A stretch of DNA of 64,000 bases from Thiobacillus sp. Lineage in GTDB: Bacteria; Pseudomonadota; Gammaproteobacteria; Burkholderiales; Thiobacillaceae. The stretch covers positions 62,001 to 126,000 of the forward strand of contig WGNC01000004.1 in the NCBI GenBank assembly GCA_016124745.1, in the 5' to 3' direction. Both the position numbers and the translations under genes were made by a program. Shown one piece after another: positions 31,252-43,159 of this stretch. Under the pieces are notes generated by a model. That model made no database searches. It was not told the origin of the DNA and saw only the letters and a list, made by a program, of their open reading frames with translations. Within the stretch, counting starts at the first letter, position 1. Every line of letters begins with the position of its first letter.

Positions 31252-31970
31252 ACCGCCTGCCTGCCCTCACTGTCAGCCTTCTGGCCCTTGCCCTGCTCAC
31301 CGCCTGCACGAATCAACCCATCCAGCGCAAGGACGGCAGCAGCAGCCAGCAAGGTTTCACCGTCACGGATCTGGCCAAGGGCGACATCGATGATGTGACG
31401 GAGTTCAGCCAGCGTCAGATCCTCGCCAGCCTAAAAACGCTGACGCTCAAGTTCTATCGCCGCAACCCCAGCGAATGGCGCAAGTCCGGCTTTGCCAGTG
31501 CGGACGAGGCGACCGCCGACCTGTTCGAGCCGCTGGCCCACTGGAATGTGGCGCCACAAAAAAAGCTTAACTGGAAAGACGAACTCGGCAACGCGTGGCG
31601 CGAGGATTACGCGGGAGACCGGGTGAAGGCGCTGATGGGCGGATTGCTGGTCATGCAGATGGCGGCTTTCAACAACGAGACCGAGTTTTACCTGCTGACC
31701 GAAGTCGACGCGCAGAAGCTCTACAACGCCGCGCGCAATACCGAGGCCGTTGTATGGAAGATTTCCAACGCCAAAAATGTGCGCGGCGAACCTTTGCTGC
31801 TTTCCAACGGGTTTGATGCGAATGGCGTGGCCAACCTCAGTTTCGAACGGGAGTTCGGCAAGCTCATCGGCATCGAAGACACTCTGGCCCTGATCATCGA
31901 AGACAAGACCAATCGCGAGATCCGCTTCGGCGTGGTCAGTGTCGGCAAGATGATCTTCCTGCCCATCTGA
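31248..31970 (+). CDS. Hypothetical lipoprotein
   Basis: GTG start overlapping the selO stop; lipobox LLTAC in MNRLPALTVSLLALALLTACTNQPIQRKDG. Confidence 0.75.
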   Translation: MNRLPALTVSLLALALLTACTNQPIQRKDGSSSQQGFTVTDLAKGDIDDVTEFSQRQILASLKTLTLKFYRRNPSEWRKSGFASADEATADLFEPLAHWNVAPQKKLNWKDELGNAWREDYAGDRVKALMGGLLVMQMAAFNNETEFYLLTEVDAQKLYNAARNTEAVVWKISNAKNVRGEPLLLSNGFDANGVANLSFEREFGKLIGIEDTLALIIEDKTNREIRFGVVSVGKMIFLPI

Positions 31971-31971
31971 C

Positions 31972-32670
31972 ATGGACATGCAGCAGGACCCCTATGCCTA
32001 CTGCTCGAGCCTGACGCGCGACCAATGGGCATGGGAGTTCCTGCGCCGCAACCCGGAATACCAAGCTGACTATCGCCGTTTCATTCGCCTGTGGCAGATG
32101 CTGGAAGCCGAGTACGGCGCCCCGCCACAGCGCGACTTCGCGCGCTGGAAGCGCGACCCGCGTGCCTATGGTCCGCTCCCTGGCGAGCGCGAACTCGGCA
32201 ATCCCTGCGGAGAACTCTGCCTGGGCGAAGACGACCGGGTACTGATCGAGTGCTGGATGGGTGCGAAATGGGGCTTTTACAAATTTCCACTCGACCCCGA
32301 ACGCTTTGTCCCGCCCACTTCCGCTGAACTCGCCTGGCGTCCGCCCCCGGCAACCGAGCCTCGCCCTGCCAACGACCCCTACCGGCTGGACATCGCGTTC
32401 GACTTGTCCCTGCCGCTGCCGCCGCAACTCGAAGCTGCCAAGATCCGTATGGTCAGCCGCGCTGCCGAACTGCGGCGGGCGGGGCTGCCCGCACCCATAA
32501 GTTTGTCCAGCCAGCATGCGCGCTGGACGCGCATGTTGCGCCTGCTTGATGCCGAGGCGGCGGGTGAAACGCTTGAAGTTCAGGACACAGAATCGTTGCA
32601 CGAGGCGCACGCGATGACGCACGACGGTTATCTGGAGATTCTGCGACTGGGAGACGCCAGCGCACGCTGA
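31972..32670 (+). CDS. DUF6499/DUF2285-like protein (transcriptional-regulator-like domain)
   Basis: N-terminus DPYAYCSSLTRDQWAWEFLRRNPEYQADYRRF, and C-terminal region with DUF2285-like RMVSRAAELRRAGLPAP...RWTRMLRLLDAEAAGE. Confidence 0.7.
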   Translation: MDMQQDPYAYCSSLTRDQWAWEFLRRNPEYQADYRRFIRLWQMLEAEYGAPPQRDFARWKRDPRAYGPLPGERELGNPCGELCLGEDDRVLIECWMGAKWGFYKFPLDPERFVPPTSAELAWRPPPATEPRPANDPYRLDIAFDLSLPLPPQLEAAKIRMVSRAAELRRAGLPAPISLSSQHARWTRMLRLLDAEAAGETLEVQDTESLHEAHAMTHDGYLEILRLGDASAR

Positions 32671-32726
32671 AAATGAAACCGGGGCATTGCGCCCCGGTCT
32701 TGAGTGAACGTCTCAGACGTAACGAA

Positions 32727-33311
32727 TCAAGCGAAATTCGCTTCGGCAAACTTCCAGTTCACCAAGTTGTTGAGGAAGGTCTCGACGAACTTTGGACGCA
32801 GGTTGCGGTAATCGATGTAGTAGGCGTGTTCCCACACGTCGATACACAGCAGGGCCTTGTCGCCGGTCGTCAGCGGCGTGCCGGCGGCACCCATGTTGAC
32901 AATGTCGACGGTGCCGTCGGCCCTTTTCACCAGCCAGGTCCAGCCGGAACCGAAGTTTCCGACGGCACTGGTCTGAAAAGCCGTCTTGAATGCATCGAAG
33001 CTGCCCCACTTGGCGTTGATGGCATCAGCCAGGGCGCCGGTCGGTGCGCCGCCGCCATTGGGCGACAGGCAGTTCCAGAAGAAAGTATGGTTGGAAACCT
33101 GGGCAGCATTGTTGTAGATGCCGCCAGCCGGAGCGCTCTTGACGATGTCCTCGAGCGACATGCTTTCGAAGTCGGTACCCTTGATCAGGTTGTTGAGGTT
33201 GGTCACGTAGGCCTGATGGTGCTTGGCATAGTGGTATTCGAAGGTTTCCTTGGACATGTGCGGCGCGAGCGCATCCATGGCAAAAGGCAGTGCGGGCAAA
33301 GTGTGTTCCAT
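32727..33311 (-). CDS. sodB: Superoxide dismutase [Fe]
   Basis: MEHTLPALPFAMDALAPHMSKETFEYHYAKHHQAYVTNLNNLIKGT...DVWEHAYYIDYRNLRPKFVETFLNNLVNWKF. Confidence 0.96.
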   Translation of the reverse strand: MEHTLPALPFAMDALAPHMSKETFEYHYAKHHQAYVTNLNNLIKGTDFESMSLEDIVKSAPAGGIYNNAAQVSNHTFFWNCLSPNGGGAPTGALADAINAKWGSFDAFKTAFQTSAVGNFGSGWTWLVKRADGTVDIVNMGAAGTPLTTGDKALLCIDVWEHAYYIDYRNLRPKFVETFLNNLVNWKFAEANFA

Positions 33312-33528
33312 TACTCTCTCCTTAAGTGAACAAACGGCAAGCAATAGCAATAGTGTATCGATCGAGCATTACGGTCTGACGAGCCTGAATAGAACGAAAC
33401 AAGCAAAACCACCTGTCGAGCACCTGACTATGTGCGCAATCAGGCTTCGACTGTGGCTTGTGAAGGGGTCAGACAACGTTGCCTGATGGAAGTTGTGTCG
33501 TGCTGGACAGTTGCATACACAACGAAAA

Positions 33529-33607
<79 letters not shown>

Positions 33608-33653
33608 CGAAGCCAGCGATTCTAACAGATGACCGCCGCGACGCGGAAGCCTG

Positions 33654-34022
33654 TCAGCCCAATATTTTCAAAATAGCGCTGATCTCGGTGCGCAATTTCG
33701 CTGTATCCAGAGCACTCGAGTCCGCAGTGACAGATTCGGCGTCGGCGGAAGCATCGGCATCGTGCTCCAGACGCTGCCGTGCACCGCTGATCGTGAATCC
33801 TTCTTCGTAGAGCAACTCGCGGATGCGGCGGATCAACAATACCTCATGATGCTGGTAGTAGCGCCGGTTGCCGCGCCGCTTGACCGGGCGCAACTGGGTG
33901 AATTCCTGCTCCCAGTAACGCAGCACATGCGCCTTGACAGCACACAGCTCGGAGACTTCACCAATGGTGAAATAGCGTTTCGCCGGGATCGGCGGGAGTT
34001 CACGCCGGGAGGGGCGTTCCAA
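33654..34022 (-). CDS. MerR-family transcriptional regulator
   Basis: [73 protein letters not shown]; adjacent to ihfA. Confidence 0.92.
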   Translation of the reverse strand: MERPSRRELPPIPAKRYFTIGEVSELCAVKAHVLRYWEQEFTQLRPVKRRGNRRYYQHHEVLLIRRIRELLYEEGFTISGARQRLEHDADASADAESVTADSSALDTAKLRTEISAILKILG

Positions 34023-34311
34023 TTTGGGCGCCTTCGACCTGGGACTTGAGCTTCTGGCTGGCGTGGAAGGTCACCACGCGTCGCGCGGAAATCGGCATTT
34101 CTTCGCCGGTCTTGGGGTTGCGGCCCGGTCGCTGCGGTTTCTCGCGGCACTGGAAATTGCCGAACCCGGACAGTTTGACGATGTCGCCTCTTTCGAGCGA
34201 CATGCGAATTTCGTCAAAAAACGACTCGACGACATCCTTGGCCTCGCGTTTATTCAAACCCACTTTTTCGAACAGGAGTTCTGCAAGATCAGCTTTGGTC
34301 AGAGTGGTCAT
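34000..34311 (-). CDS. ihfA: Integration host factor subunit alpha
   Basis: [89 protein letters not shown]. Confidence 0.96.
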   Translation of the reverse strand: MTTLTKADLAELLFEKVGLNKREAKDVVESFFDEIRMSLERGDIVKLSGFGNFQCREKPQRPGRNPKTGEEMPISARRVVTFHASQKLKSQVEGAQIGTPLPA

Positions 34312-34347
34312 GATCGTCTTGTCAGGGAGGGCTCGTGAGAAAAAGCG

Positions 34348-36693
34348 TCACGCACGCAAACTGGCATTGCATTGACGAAGCGCGGTATTGACCAGCTTTT
34401 GCATGGCATCCTCCACTTCCCGATCCGTCAATGTGCGTTCAGTATCTTGCATAACTACCCGTATAGCAAGGCTTTTTTTGTTTTCCGCCATGCCTTTTCC
34501 GCGGTATTCGTCGAAAACTTCGATCGATCTTACCTGGGCAGGAGCATCCTCGCGCAGTGCAGCGAGCAATTCGCCGGCAGGCGTCTGCACATCCAGTACA
34601 AACGCCAGATCACGCCGCACTAGCGGGAAACGCGACAAACTGGCATGGCGCGGCAGACGCCGCTGGATAAGTGCCCGGCTATCCAATTCAAACAGCACTG
34701 GCGCGAAGGGCAGGTCGAACGCCTGCACCAGACGCGGATGCAGCGTGCCGACCCAGCCGATGGTCTGGCCGTTGTCCCATACTTCGGCACATTGCCCGGG
34801 GTGCAATGCAGGATGAACCCCGCGGCGCGTGTCGAGCGCATGACCGAACAGGCGCTCCAGATCACCCTTGAGATCGAAGAAATCGACGCGCCGCGAGGTC
34901 GCACCCCACTGTTCTGGCAGCGCGTCGCCGTAAATCAGTCCGCCGACCTTCATGACCTGCGCTTCCAGTGAGGCATACACGCGCCCCAGTTCAAAAATGC
35001 GCACCCGCTCCTGCTGGCGGTTCAGGTTATGGCGCAGCGTCTCGATCAGGCCGCCCCACAGGGTCGTGCGCATCACCGACAACTGGCTGGCGATCGGATT
35101 GGCCAGCGGCAGCGGACGGGCATCGGCATCGAGCGCCCCCTCCCACGCCGGGTCGACGAAACTGTAGGTGATGACTTCCTGGTAATCCAGGTCGACCAGC
35201 ATCTGGCGCAGGTTGTCTTCGGGCAATACCTTCTCGTCCAGGGGCAGCATGCGCGAAGGGGCTGCAGGCGGCTGCGCCGGGATGTTGTCATAACCGAACA
35301 GGCGCACCGCCTCTTCGATCAGGTCTTCCTCGATCGCAAGATCGAAACGGAAGCTCGGCGGCGTGACGACCAGACTGTCATTGCGGCGTTCGACCGCAGC
35401 CCCCAGCGCGCTCAGGCCTTGAGCAACCTGGTCCGCTTCGAACCGGATCCCCGCGACGCGCTCGAGGCGTGCCAGCCGCAGCGTGATCGGCGTCCGTTGC
35501 GGCAACTCGGCCACGGCCTCGGTGATCGGACCGGCCTGGCCGCCGCAAATGTCGAGCAGCAACTCCGTCGCCCGCTCCATCGCCCGGCGGCAGGCGCCGA
35601 AATCGACGCCGCGCTCGAAGCGATGCGATGAATCGGTGGACAGGCCGAGCCGCCGTGCACGACCGGCGATTGCCATCGGCGCGAAGAACGCCGCTTCGAG
35701 GAAGACATCGACGGTCACGCGTTCCACGCTGGTCGGCTGCCCGCCCATGATTCCGGCCAGCGCCACCGGCCCGTTGGCATCGGCGATCACCAGCATATCG
35801 GGGGCAAGCTCTGCGTTCTGACCATTCAGAAGTTCCAGCCGTTCGCCCGCGCGTGCCATGCGCACCTCGATACCGCCGTTGAGGCGAGAGAGCGCAAAGG
35901 CGTGCATCGGCTGGCCGAGTTCGAGCAGCACGTAGTTGGTGATGTCGACCGGCGCCAGCAGGGGGCGGATGCCGCTGCGCTCGAGTCGCTCGGCCATCCA
36001 GCGCGGGGTGGTCGCCTGCGCGTTGATGCCGCGCACCACGCGGCCCAGATAGAGCGGGCACGCTTCACGCGCCGATACCTGGACCGCCTGCGTATCCTGG
36101 ATCCGGACTTCAACCTCGACAGTCTGCGGCAGGTGCACGTCGGCGCCAGTGATCGCACCGATTTCCCGCGCCAGGCCCTGCATCGACAGGCAGTCTGCAC
36201 GATTCGGCGTCAGTTTGAGGGTGATGAGCGTGTCGTCCAGATTGAGCCAGCTACGGAAATCCTCGCCCACCGGCGCATCGTCAGGCAACACCATCAGGCC
36301 GTCCGCGGCCCCTTCCAGCCCCAATTCCTTGGTCGAACACAGCATGCCGAAGGACTCGACCCCACGCACCTTGGCCACCTTGATTTCAAACCCGGGCAGC
36401 ATCGCACCCGGGCGCGCGCATGGGACCTTGAGACCGGGCCCTGCATTCGGCGCCCCGCAGACGATGGTCACCGGCGCGGCTTCGCCGACGTCCACCTGGC
36501 ACACCCGCAGGCGATCGGCATCGGGATGCTTCTCTGCCGACAGGATCTCGGCCACCACCACGTTATTGAACGGCGGCGCAACCGGGGTCATGGCCTCCAC
36601 CTCCAGCCCGGCCATGGTCACGACGTGCGCGAGTTGTGCAGTGTCGAGCGCTGGATTGACGAGCGTTCGCAGCCAAGATTCCGGAAATTGCAT
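34348..36693 (-). CDS. pheT: Phenylalanine--tRNA ligase beta subunit
   Basis: MQFPESWLRTLVNPALDTAQLAHVVTMAGLEVEAMTPVAPPFNNVVVAEILSAEKHPDADRLRVCQVDVG. Confidence 0.97.
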   Translation of the reverse strand: MQFPESWLRTLVNPALDTAQLAHVVTMAGLEVEAMTPVAPPFNNVVVAEILSAEKHPDADRLRVCQVDVGEAAPVTIVCGAPNAGPGLKVPCARPGAMLPGFEIKVAKVRGVESFGMLCSTKELGLEGAADGLMVLPDDAPVGEDFRSWLNLDDTLITLKLTPNRADCLSMQGLAREIGAITGADVHLPQTVEVEVRIQDTQAVQVSAREACPLYLGRVVRGINAQATTPRWMAERLERSGIRPLLAPVDITNYVLLELGQPMHAFALSRLNGGIEVRMARAGERLELLNGQNAELAPDMLVIADANGPVALAGIMGGQPTSVERVTVDVFLEAAFFAPMAIAGRARRLGLSTDSSHRFERGVDFGACRRAMERATELLLDICGGQAGPITEAVAELPQRTPITLRLARLERVAGIRFEADQVAQGLSALGAAVERRNDSLVVTPPSFRFDLAIEEDLIEEAVRLFGYDNIPAQPPAAPSRMLPLDEKVLPEDNLRQMLVDLDYQEVITYSFVDPAWEGALDADARPLPLANPIASQLSVMRTTLWGGLIETLRHNLNRQQERVRIFELGRVYASLEAQVMKVGGLIYGDALPEQWGATSRRVDFFDLKGDLERLFGHALDTRRGVHPALHPGQCAEVWDNGQTIGWVGTLHPRLVQAFDLPFAPVLFELDSRALIQRRLPRHASLSRFPLVRRDLAFVLDVQTPAGELLAALREDAPAQVRSIEVFDEYRGKGMAENKKSLAIRVVMQDTERTLTDREVEDAMQKLVNTALRQCNASLRA

Positions 36694-36709
36694 GAGAAAT
36701 GCGCCTTAA

Positions 36710-37747
<1,038 letters not shown>

Positions 37748-37824
37748 TTATTTCATTTCCAGATCAAGCCACTTGCAATGATAAACGGCCAGGCGGACCC
37801 TGAATCCGGAAAGGGAACAACAAA

Positions 37825-37855
37825 CAAAAAAAGGCCTTGCGGCCTCTTTTTGTTT
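37825..37855 (-). terminator. Rho-independent terminator/attenuator-like hairpin between rplT and pheS
   Basis: aaaaaaaggcc-ttgc-ggcctcttttt; the minus strand reads AGGCCGCAAGGCCTTTTTTTG. Confidence 0.75.
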
Positions 37856-37867
37856 CGAATTGACGGC

Positions 37868-38227
37868 TCAGGCCGCCAGTTTGGCCTTGACCTGTTCGAC
37901 GATCTTGGCAAAGGCGTCCTTGTCGAAAATCGCGATATCGGACAGGACCTTGCGGTCGATCCCGATGTCGGCACGGGACAAGCCGTTCATGAACACGCTG
38001 TAGGTCAGGCCATGCTGACGTGAAGCGGCGTTGATCCGGGCAATCCACAGTGCGCGGAACTGGCGCTTGCGCTGACGACGGTCGCGGTACTGGTACTGAC
38101 CGGCCTTCATCACCGCTTCATTGGCGACACGGAATACGTTCTTGCGACGACCGCGATAGCCTTTGGCGGCATCGAGGATTTTCTTGTGGCTGGCGCGGGC
38201 GGTTACGCCCCGTTTGACGCGTGGCAT
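37868..38227 (-). CDS. rplT: 50S ribosomal protein L20
   Basis: [68 protein letters not shown]. Confidence 0.98.
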   Translation of the reverse strand: MPRVKRGVTARASHKKILDAAKGYRGRRKNVFRVANEAVMKAGQYQYRDRRQRKRQFRALWIARINAASRQHGLTYSVFMNGLSRADIGIDRKVLSDIAIFDKDAFAKIVEQVKAKLAA

Positions 38228-38238
38228 CTAATCTCTCC

Positions 38239-38436
38239 TTAAGCGTAGGGCAACATGCGGGAAATCGCTTTGTGGTCGCTGGCATTGACTGTTTCCATGC
38301 CGCGCAACTGGCGCTTACGCTTGGTGCTCTTCTTGGTGAGGATGTGACGCATGAACGCGTGCGAACGCTTGAACTTGCCGCTTCCCAGCGCACGGAACCG
38401 CTTGGCGGCACCGCTTTTGCTCTTCATCTTAGGCAT
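38239..38436 (-). CDS. rpmI: 50S ribosomal protein L35
   Basis: [65 protein letters not shown]. Confidence 0.98.
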   Translation of the reverse strand: MPKMKSKSGAAKRFRALGSGKFKRSHAFMRHILTKKSTKRKRQLRGMETVNASDHKAISRMLPYA

Positions 38437-38568
38437 GATGCTTCCTTTTATCTCATGCGGCCAGGTGATCCCATGACATGGAATGCTTCACCAACCCGAC
38501 TGCACGTATTGTTTGGCGTATTGACCCAGAGGGGGCCGAGAAACGCCGGTCTCGTAAATCGTTAAACC

Positions 38569-39093
38569 TTAAATCTTCTTCTTTGGCGCCAGCATCATCA
38601 CCAGCTGGCGGCCTTCCATCTTGGGAAACTGCTCGACCACCGCCAATTCGGCCAGATCTGCCGAGACCCGTCTCAGCTGGTTCATGCCGATTTCCTGGTG
38701 AGCCATTTCACGGCCCCGGAAACGCAGCGTAATCTTGGTCTTGTCGCCTTCTTCCAGAAACTTGATCAGATTGCGAAGCTTGATCTGGTAGTCGCCTTCG
38801 TCGGTGCCCGGCCGAAACTTGATTTCCTTGATCTGGACCTGCTTCTGCTTCAGCTTGGCCTCGTGCTGCTTCTTGCTCTCCTGATACTTGAACTTGCCGT
38901 AGTCCATGATCTTGGCTACCGGCGGTTGCGCCGTGGGTGCAATTTCCACCAAGTCCAGGTCGGCATCTTCTGCCTGACGCAATGCTTCGTAAATCTTTAC
39001 GATGCCCAGCTGTTCGCCTTCCACACCGACCAAACGCACCTCAGGGGCTGTAATTTCACCATTGATGCGTGTCTGCTTCTTTTCTGTCGCGAT
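38569..39093 (-). CDS. infC: Translation initiation factor IF-3 (probable ATC start)
   Basis: (I)[77 protein letters not shown] at 39093 preceded by tttggagaacagctc. Confidence 0.95.
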   Translation of the reverse strand: MATEKKQTRINGEITAPEVRLVGVEGEQLGIVKIYEALRQAEDADLDLVEIAPTAQPPVAKIMDYGKFKYQESKKQHEAKLKQKQVQIKEIKFRPGTDEGDYQIKLRNLIKFLEEGDKTKITLRFRGREMAHQEIGMNQLRRVSADLAELAVVEQFPKMEGRQLVMMLAPKKKI

Positions 39094-39140
39094 GAGCTGT
39101 TCTCCAAAACATCCCCCGATCACCGGGGTAAAAATGCAAA

Positions 39141-39169
39141 CAAGGCGCGGGATCGATCCCAGCGCCTTG
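39141..39169 (-). terminator. Terminator-like hairpin between thrS and infC
   Basis: Near-perfect palindrome caaggcgc-gggatcgatccca-gcgccttg; on the minus strand followed by TTTGCATTTTT. Confidence 0.55.
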
Positions 39170-39180
39170 CTTGACCCACT

Positions 39181-41088
39181 TTATTGGCGCGCCATGATCT
39201 CTTGTTTCAGGCGGGCAATCAAGTCATCCAAAGCAAGCTGCCCCAAATCCTGGTTGCCGCGAGCACGGACGGAAACCGCTCCGGTCTCCACTTCCTTGTC
39301 GCCAACGACGACCTGATAAGGCAGCTTCTGCAAGCTATGTTCGCGGATTTTATAGGTAATTTTGTTATTACTCAAGTCCGAAACCGCGCGAATGCCGGCC
39401 TGGCGCAGTGCCTGTGTGACTTTTTGCGCATAGTCGGCCTGGTGCTCGCTGATATTCATCACCATCACCTGCACCGGCGCCAGCCACAGCGGGAAATTGC
39501 CGGCGTGGTGCTCGATCAGGATGCCGATGAAGCGCTCCATCGAACCGAGAATCGCACGATGCAGCATCACCGGCGGCTTGCGGCTGTTGTCTTCGTCGAC
39601 AAATTCGGCGCCCAGGCGCACCGGCAGGTTGAAATCGAGCTGGATGGTGCCGCACTGCCATAGCCGGCCGAGCGTGTCCTTCAGCGTGAACTCGATCTTG
39701 GGGCCGTAGAACGCGCCCTCGCCCGCCTGCAGGTCGTACGCCAGGCCGTTCTTGTCCAGTGCTGCGGCCAGCGCGGCCTCCGCCTTGTCCCAGCTCTCGT
39801 CCGAGCCGACACGCTTGTCGGGCCGGGTCGACAGCTTGACCAGCACGTCGTTGAAACCGAAGTCGGCATAACACTTCTGCAACATCACGATGAAGTCGGC
39901 CACCTCGGCCTCGATCTGGTCCTCGGTGCAGAATATGTGGGCATCGTCCTGCGTAAACCCACGCACCCGCATGATGCCGTGCAACGCACCCGAGGGTTCG
40001 TTGCGGTGACACGAGCCGAACTCGGCCAGCCGCAGCGGGAGGTCACGATACGAATGCAGCCCGCTGTTGAAAATCTGCACGTGCCCCGGGCAATTCATCG
40101 GTTTGACCGCATAGTCGCGGTTTTCCGATGCGGTGGTGAACATGTTCTCGCGGTAGTTCTCCCAGTGGCCCGACTTCTCCCACAGGCTGCGGTCCATCAC
40201 CGCCGGGGTGCGCACTTCCTGGTAGCCGTACTCGACGAACTTCTGCCGCATGTACTGTTCGATCTGTTGCCACACGATCCAGCCCTTGGGGTGCCAGAAC
40301 ACCATGCCCGGCGCCTCGTCCTGCAGGTGCAGCAGGTCGAGTTGCTTCGCCAACCGGCGATGGTCGCGCTTTTCGGCTTCTTCCAGCCGGAACAGATAGG
40401 CTTCGAGGTCGTCCTTCTTCGTCCAGGCCGTACCGTACACGCGCTGCAGCATCTCGTTCTTCGAGTCGCCGCGCCAGTAGGCGCCTGCCAGTTTCATCAG
40501 CTTGAAGTGCTTGAGCTTGCCAGTCGACGGCACGTGCGGGCCGCGGCAGAGGTCGATGAAATCGCCCTCGCGGTACAGGGAGATGTCTTCATTGGTCGGG
40601 ATCGACGCGATGATCTCGGCCTTGTAGACCTCCCCCATATCTCTGAAGAAGCTCACCGCCTCGTCGCGCGGCATCACGCTGCGCTCGACCGGGATGTCCT
40701 GTTTGGCCAGTTCGACCATCTTCTTTTCGATCGCGACCAGGTCTTCAGGCGTGAATGGGCGCTTGTACGCAAAATCGTAGTAGAAGCCATCCTCGATGAC
40801 CGGCCCGATGGTGACCTGCGCGTCCGGGAACAGGCTCTTTACCGCATACGCCAGCAGATGCGCGGTGGAATGGCGAATCATGTCGAGGCCGTCGGCGTCC
40901 TTGTCGGTGACGATGGACAGTTGCGTATCGGCGGCGATCAGGTGGCTGGTGTCGACCAGCTTGCCGTCCACCCGACCGGCGAGCGCCGCCTTGGCCAGGC
41001 CGGCGCCAATGCTCGATGCGACTTGCGCGACCGTGACCGGGACGGCGAATTGCCTGACCGAACCATCGGGAAGCGTAACGTTGATCAT
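39181..41088 (-). CDS. thrS: Threonine--tRNA ligase
   Basis: [51 protein letters not shown]...; [34 protein letters not shown]. Confidence 0.98.
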   Translation of the reverse strand: MINVTLPDGSVRQFAVPVTVAQVASSIGAGLAKAALAGRVDGKLVDTSHLIAADTQLSIVTDKDADGLDMIRHSTAHLLAYAVKSLFPDAQVTIGPVIEDGFYYDFAYKRPFTPEDLVAIEKKMVELAKQDIPVERSVMPRDEAVSFFRDMGEVYKAEIIASIPTNEDISLYREGDFIDLCRGPHVPSTGKLKHFKLMKLAGAYWRGDSKNEMLQRVYGTAWTKKDDLEAYLFRLEEAEKRDHRRLAKQLDLLHLQDEAPGMVFWHPKGWIVWQQIEQYMRQKFVEYGYQEVRTPAVMDRSLWEKSGHWENYRENMFTTASENRDYAVKPMNCPGHVQIFNSGLHSYRDLPLRLAEFGSCHRNEPSGALHGIMRVRGFTQDDAHIFCTEDQIEAEVADFIVMLQKCYADFGFNDVLVKLSTRPDKRVGSDESWDKAEAALAAALDKNGLAYDLQAGEGAFYGPKIEFTLKDTLGRLWQCGTIQLDFNLPVRLGAEFVDEDNSRKPPVMLHRAILGSMERFIGILIEHHAGNFPLWLAPVQVMVMNISEHQADYAQKVTQALRQAGIRAVSDLSNNKITYKIREHSLQKLPYQVVVGDKEVETGAVSVRARGNQDLGQLALDDLIARLKQEIMARQ

Positions 41089-41106
41089 GATTCAAGCTCC
41101 AGAAAC

Positions 41107-41134
41107 GAAAAAAAGCGCGGACCGGCCGCGCTTT
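41107..41134 (-). terminator. Rho-independent terminator downstream of tRNA-Val
   Basis: Minus strand AGCGCGG-CCGGT-CCGCGCT followed by TTTTTTT. Confidence 0.75.
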
Positions 41135-41288
41135 ATGGTGTTGCTTGTAAAGGTTGCAGAAATGAACTCTGCGAACAGCTATGCGCCGGGTTGTTATCCA
41201 GTGACAGCCTTGCTAGTTCGCGGTGACATTTCGCAACCTCCAGAGGGGTCCATCCCCAATAAGGCCGGCACCTGCCGACCAATAAAAT

Positions 41289-41365
41289 TGGTAGGCGCGA
41301 TTGGACTCGAACCAACGACCCCCACCATGTCAAGGTGGTGCTCTAACCAGCTGAGCTACGCGCCT
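41289..41365 (-). tRNA. tRNA-Val (anticodon GAC)
   Basis: Minus strand AGGCGCGTAGCTCAGCTGGTTAGAGCACCACCTTGACATGGTGGGGGTCGTTGGTTCGAGTCCAATCGCGCCTACCA; loop TTGACAT, encoded CCA. Confidence 0.95.
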
Positions 41366-41432
41366 AATGCGGGGCGCATCATAACCGAAAGCGTGCGCGC
41401 GTGTCGAGTTGGCGCGGCTTTTTTTGCACCGT

Positions 41433-41990
41433 TCACGCCAGAGGCCAGCGTCGGAGGATCTCGTAATACGCGCCATCTGCTTCAGTGCGCGATGCCACCA
41501 GCACGAATTCGCTGATCGGCCAGCGTACCGGCGTGCACACGGGCGGCTCGCCACCCGCCGTGTTGCGCAACAGGGTGACGTGCGGCACGTGCGGGCGCGC
41601 GTCGACCGGAAAACCGGCAGCCTGCAGTGCGCCATTCAGCGCCGTCACCAGTTCGGCCAGCCGTGGCGGCGTCTGGCTTGCACCCAGCCAGCCGATACGG
41701 TTATGCCGCCAGTAGCCGGCCTGGTCGAGTATCAGTTCGAATGCCTCCAACTGGAGGGTGTCGGCACAGGCGATCAGGGCACCCAGTTGCTCGGCCGGCG
41801 TGCTGCCGAGAAACGCCAGCGTGATGTGCAAGGTGTCGGGGCGCATCCGACGGCCGCCCCAGTGCTTGTGCAGCCACTTGCCGGCGTGGTGGAGTGCGAT
41901 GCGGGTGGCGTCGTCCGGCCACAGGGCAAAGAACAGTCGCAGCGTGCCAGGTTCGGCCGAAGATGAATCAGCTAGACCGGGTTCAGTCAC
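41433..41990 (-). CDS. thpR: RNA 2',3'-cyclic phosphodiesterase (2'-5' RNA ligase family)
   Basis: [17 protein letters not shown]...[14 protein letters not shown]...[12 protein letters not shown]; two HxT motifs. GTG start at 41990 overlapping ispF preferred over the longer ORF. Confidence 0.88.
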   Translation of the reverse strand: MTEPGLADSSSAEPGTLRLFFALWPDDATRIALHHAGKWLHKHWGGRRMRPDTLHITLAFLGSTPAEQLGALIACADTLQLEAFELILDQAGYWRHNRIGWLGASQTPPRLAELVTALNGALQAAGFPVDARPHVPHVTLLRNTAGGEPPVCTPVRWPISEFVLVASRTEADGAYYEILRRWPLA

Positions 41991-42465
41991 GCTCGATGAG
42001 GCACACCGCCTCGGCGGCGATGCCTTCGCCGCGTCCGGTGAAACCGAGTTCTTCCGTGGTGGTGGCCTTGACGTTGACGCGGTCGATCGCCATGCCGAGG
42101 TCGTCTGCAATGTGCGCAGTCATGCGCGCGATATGCGGCGCCATTTTTGGCGCCTGCGCGATGATCGTGGCGTCGATGTTGCCGACCCGCCAGCGGCGCT
42201 GCTGCAATTGCGCGGCGACTCGGCGCAGCAGGACGCGGCTGTCGATGCCGGAGAATGCGGCGTCGGTATCCGGGAAATGCCGTCCGATATCGCCCAACCC
42301 GGCCGCGCCCAATAGTGCGTCGCAGACAGCGTGCAGCAGCACGTCGGCGTCGGAGTGCCCCGCCAGCCCAAGTTCATGCGGTATGTCGACGCCGCCGATG
42401 ATCAACTTGCGATCGGCTGCGAAGGCATGCACATCGAAGCCATGGCCGACGCGCACATCACTCAT
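41983..42465 (-). CDS. ispF: 2-C-methyl-D-erythritol 2,4-cyclodiphosphate synthase
   Basis: [68 protein letters not shown]. Confidence 0.97.
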   Translation of the reverse strand: MSDVRVGHGFDVHAFAADRKLIIGGVDIPHELGLAGHSDADVLLHAVCDALLGAAGLGDIGRHFPDTDAAFSGIDSRVLLRRVAAQLQQRRWRVGNIDATIIAQAPKMAPHIARMTAHIADDLGMAIDRVNVKATTTEELGFTGRGEGIAAEAVCLIERD

Positions 42466-43159
42466 TCAGTTTCCCCTGAATCAGGCTCGCCAGTTCCAGG
42501 TCCCGCGGATAGGTGACTTTGATGTTGCGGTTGTCGGACTCGACCAGTTTGGGTTGCAGGCCGAGTTGTTCGATGGCCGAGGCTTCGTCGGTCATGTCGC
42601 TGCCGGCGGCGCGCAGGGCTTCGACCAGCTTGCCGTGGCGGAACATTTGCGGCGTTTGCGCCTGCCACAGGCCGGCGCGCGGCACGGTGGCCTCGGCACG
42701 AGCGCCGGACCCGGTATCGGCCGCGGCGCGCTTGAGCGTATCGGCGACTGGCACGGCGAGCAGGCCGCCGACAGGATCATCGCCGACTTCGGCCAGCAAT
42801 TTGTTCAGCATATCATCGGGCAGGCACGGACGCGCGGCATCATGCACCAGCACCCAGTCATCGGGGGCACAGACTCTGGATATGGCATCAAGGCCGTTCA
42901 GGACGGTTTCGGCACGGGTCGCGCCGCCGCAGCGCAGAACTTCGATGCGCTCTTCCCAGCCCTGCCATTCGAAGTTGTTCCAGCGTTTGTCGGTGGGTGA
43001 CAGCACGACAAACAGCTTGCTGATACGCGGCTCGCGCGCCAGCACCATCATCGCGTGTGCGATCATGGGCACCGAGTTGAGCAGCATGTATTGCTTTTCG
43101 ATTTTCCCGCCCATGCGTGATCCGCTGCCGGCAGCTGGAATCAGTGCGTAGAACTTCAT
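42458..43159 (-). CDS. ispD: 2-C-methyl-D-erythritol 4-phosphate cytidylyltransferase
   Basis: [55 protein letters not shown]...[20 protein letters not shown]. Confidence 0.97.
   Translation of the reverse strand: MKFYALIPAAGSGSRMGGKIEKQYMLLNSVPMIAHAMMVLAREPRISKLFVVLSPTDKRWNNFEWQGWEERIEVLRCGGATRAETVLNGLDAISRVCAPDDWVLVHDAARPCLPDDMLNKLLAEVGDDPVGGLLAVPVADTLKRAAADTGSGARAEATVPRAGLWQAQTPQMFRHGKLVEALRAAGSDMTDEASAIEQLGLQPKLVESDNRNIKVTYPRDLELASLIQGKLNE

Noticed and set aside
37753-37974. Possible Phe-rich leader peptide (GLFLF) upstream of pheS
   Set aside because: The Phe codons come from the T-runs of the terminator hairpin read in an ORF that starts inside rplT; no evidence of a dedicated pheL-like leader.
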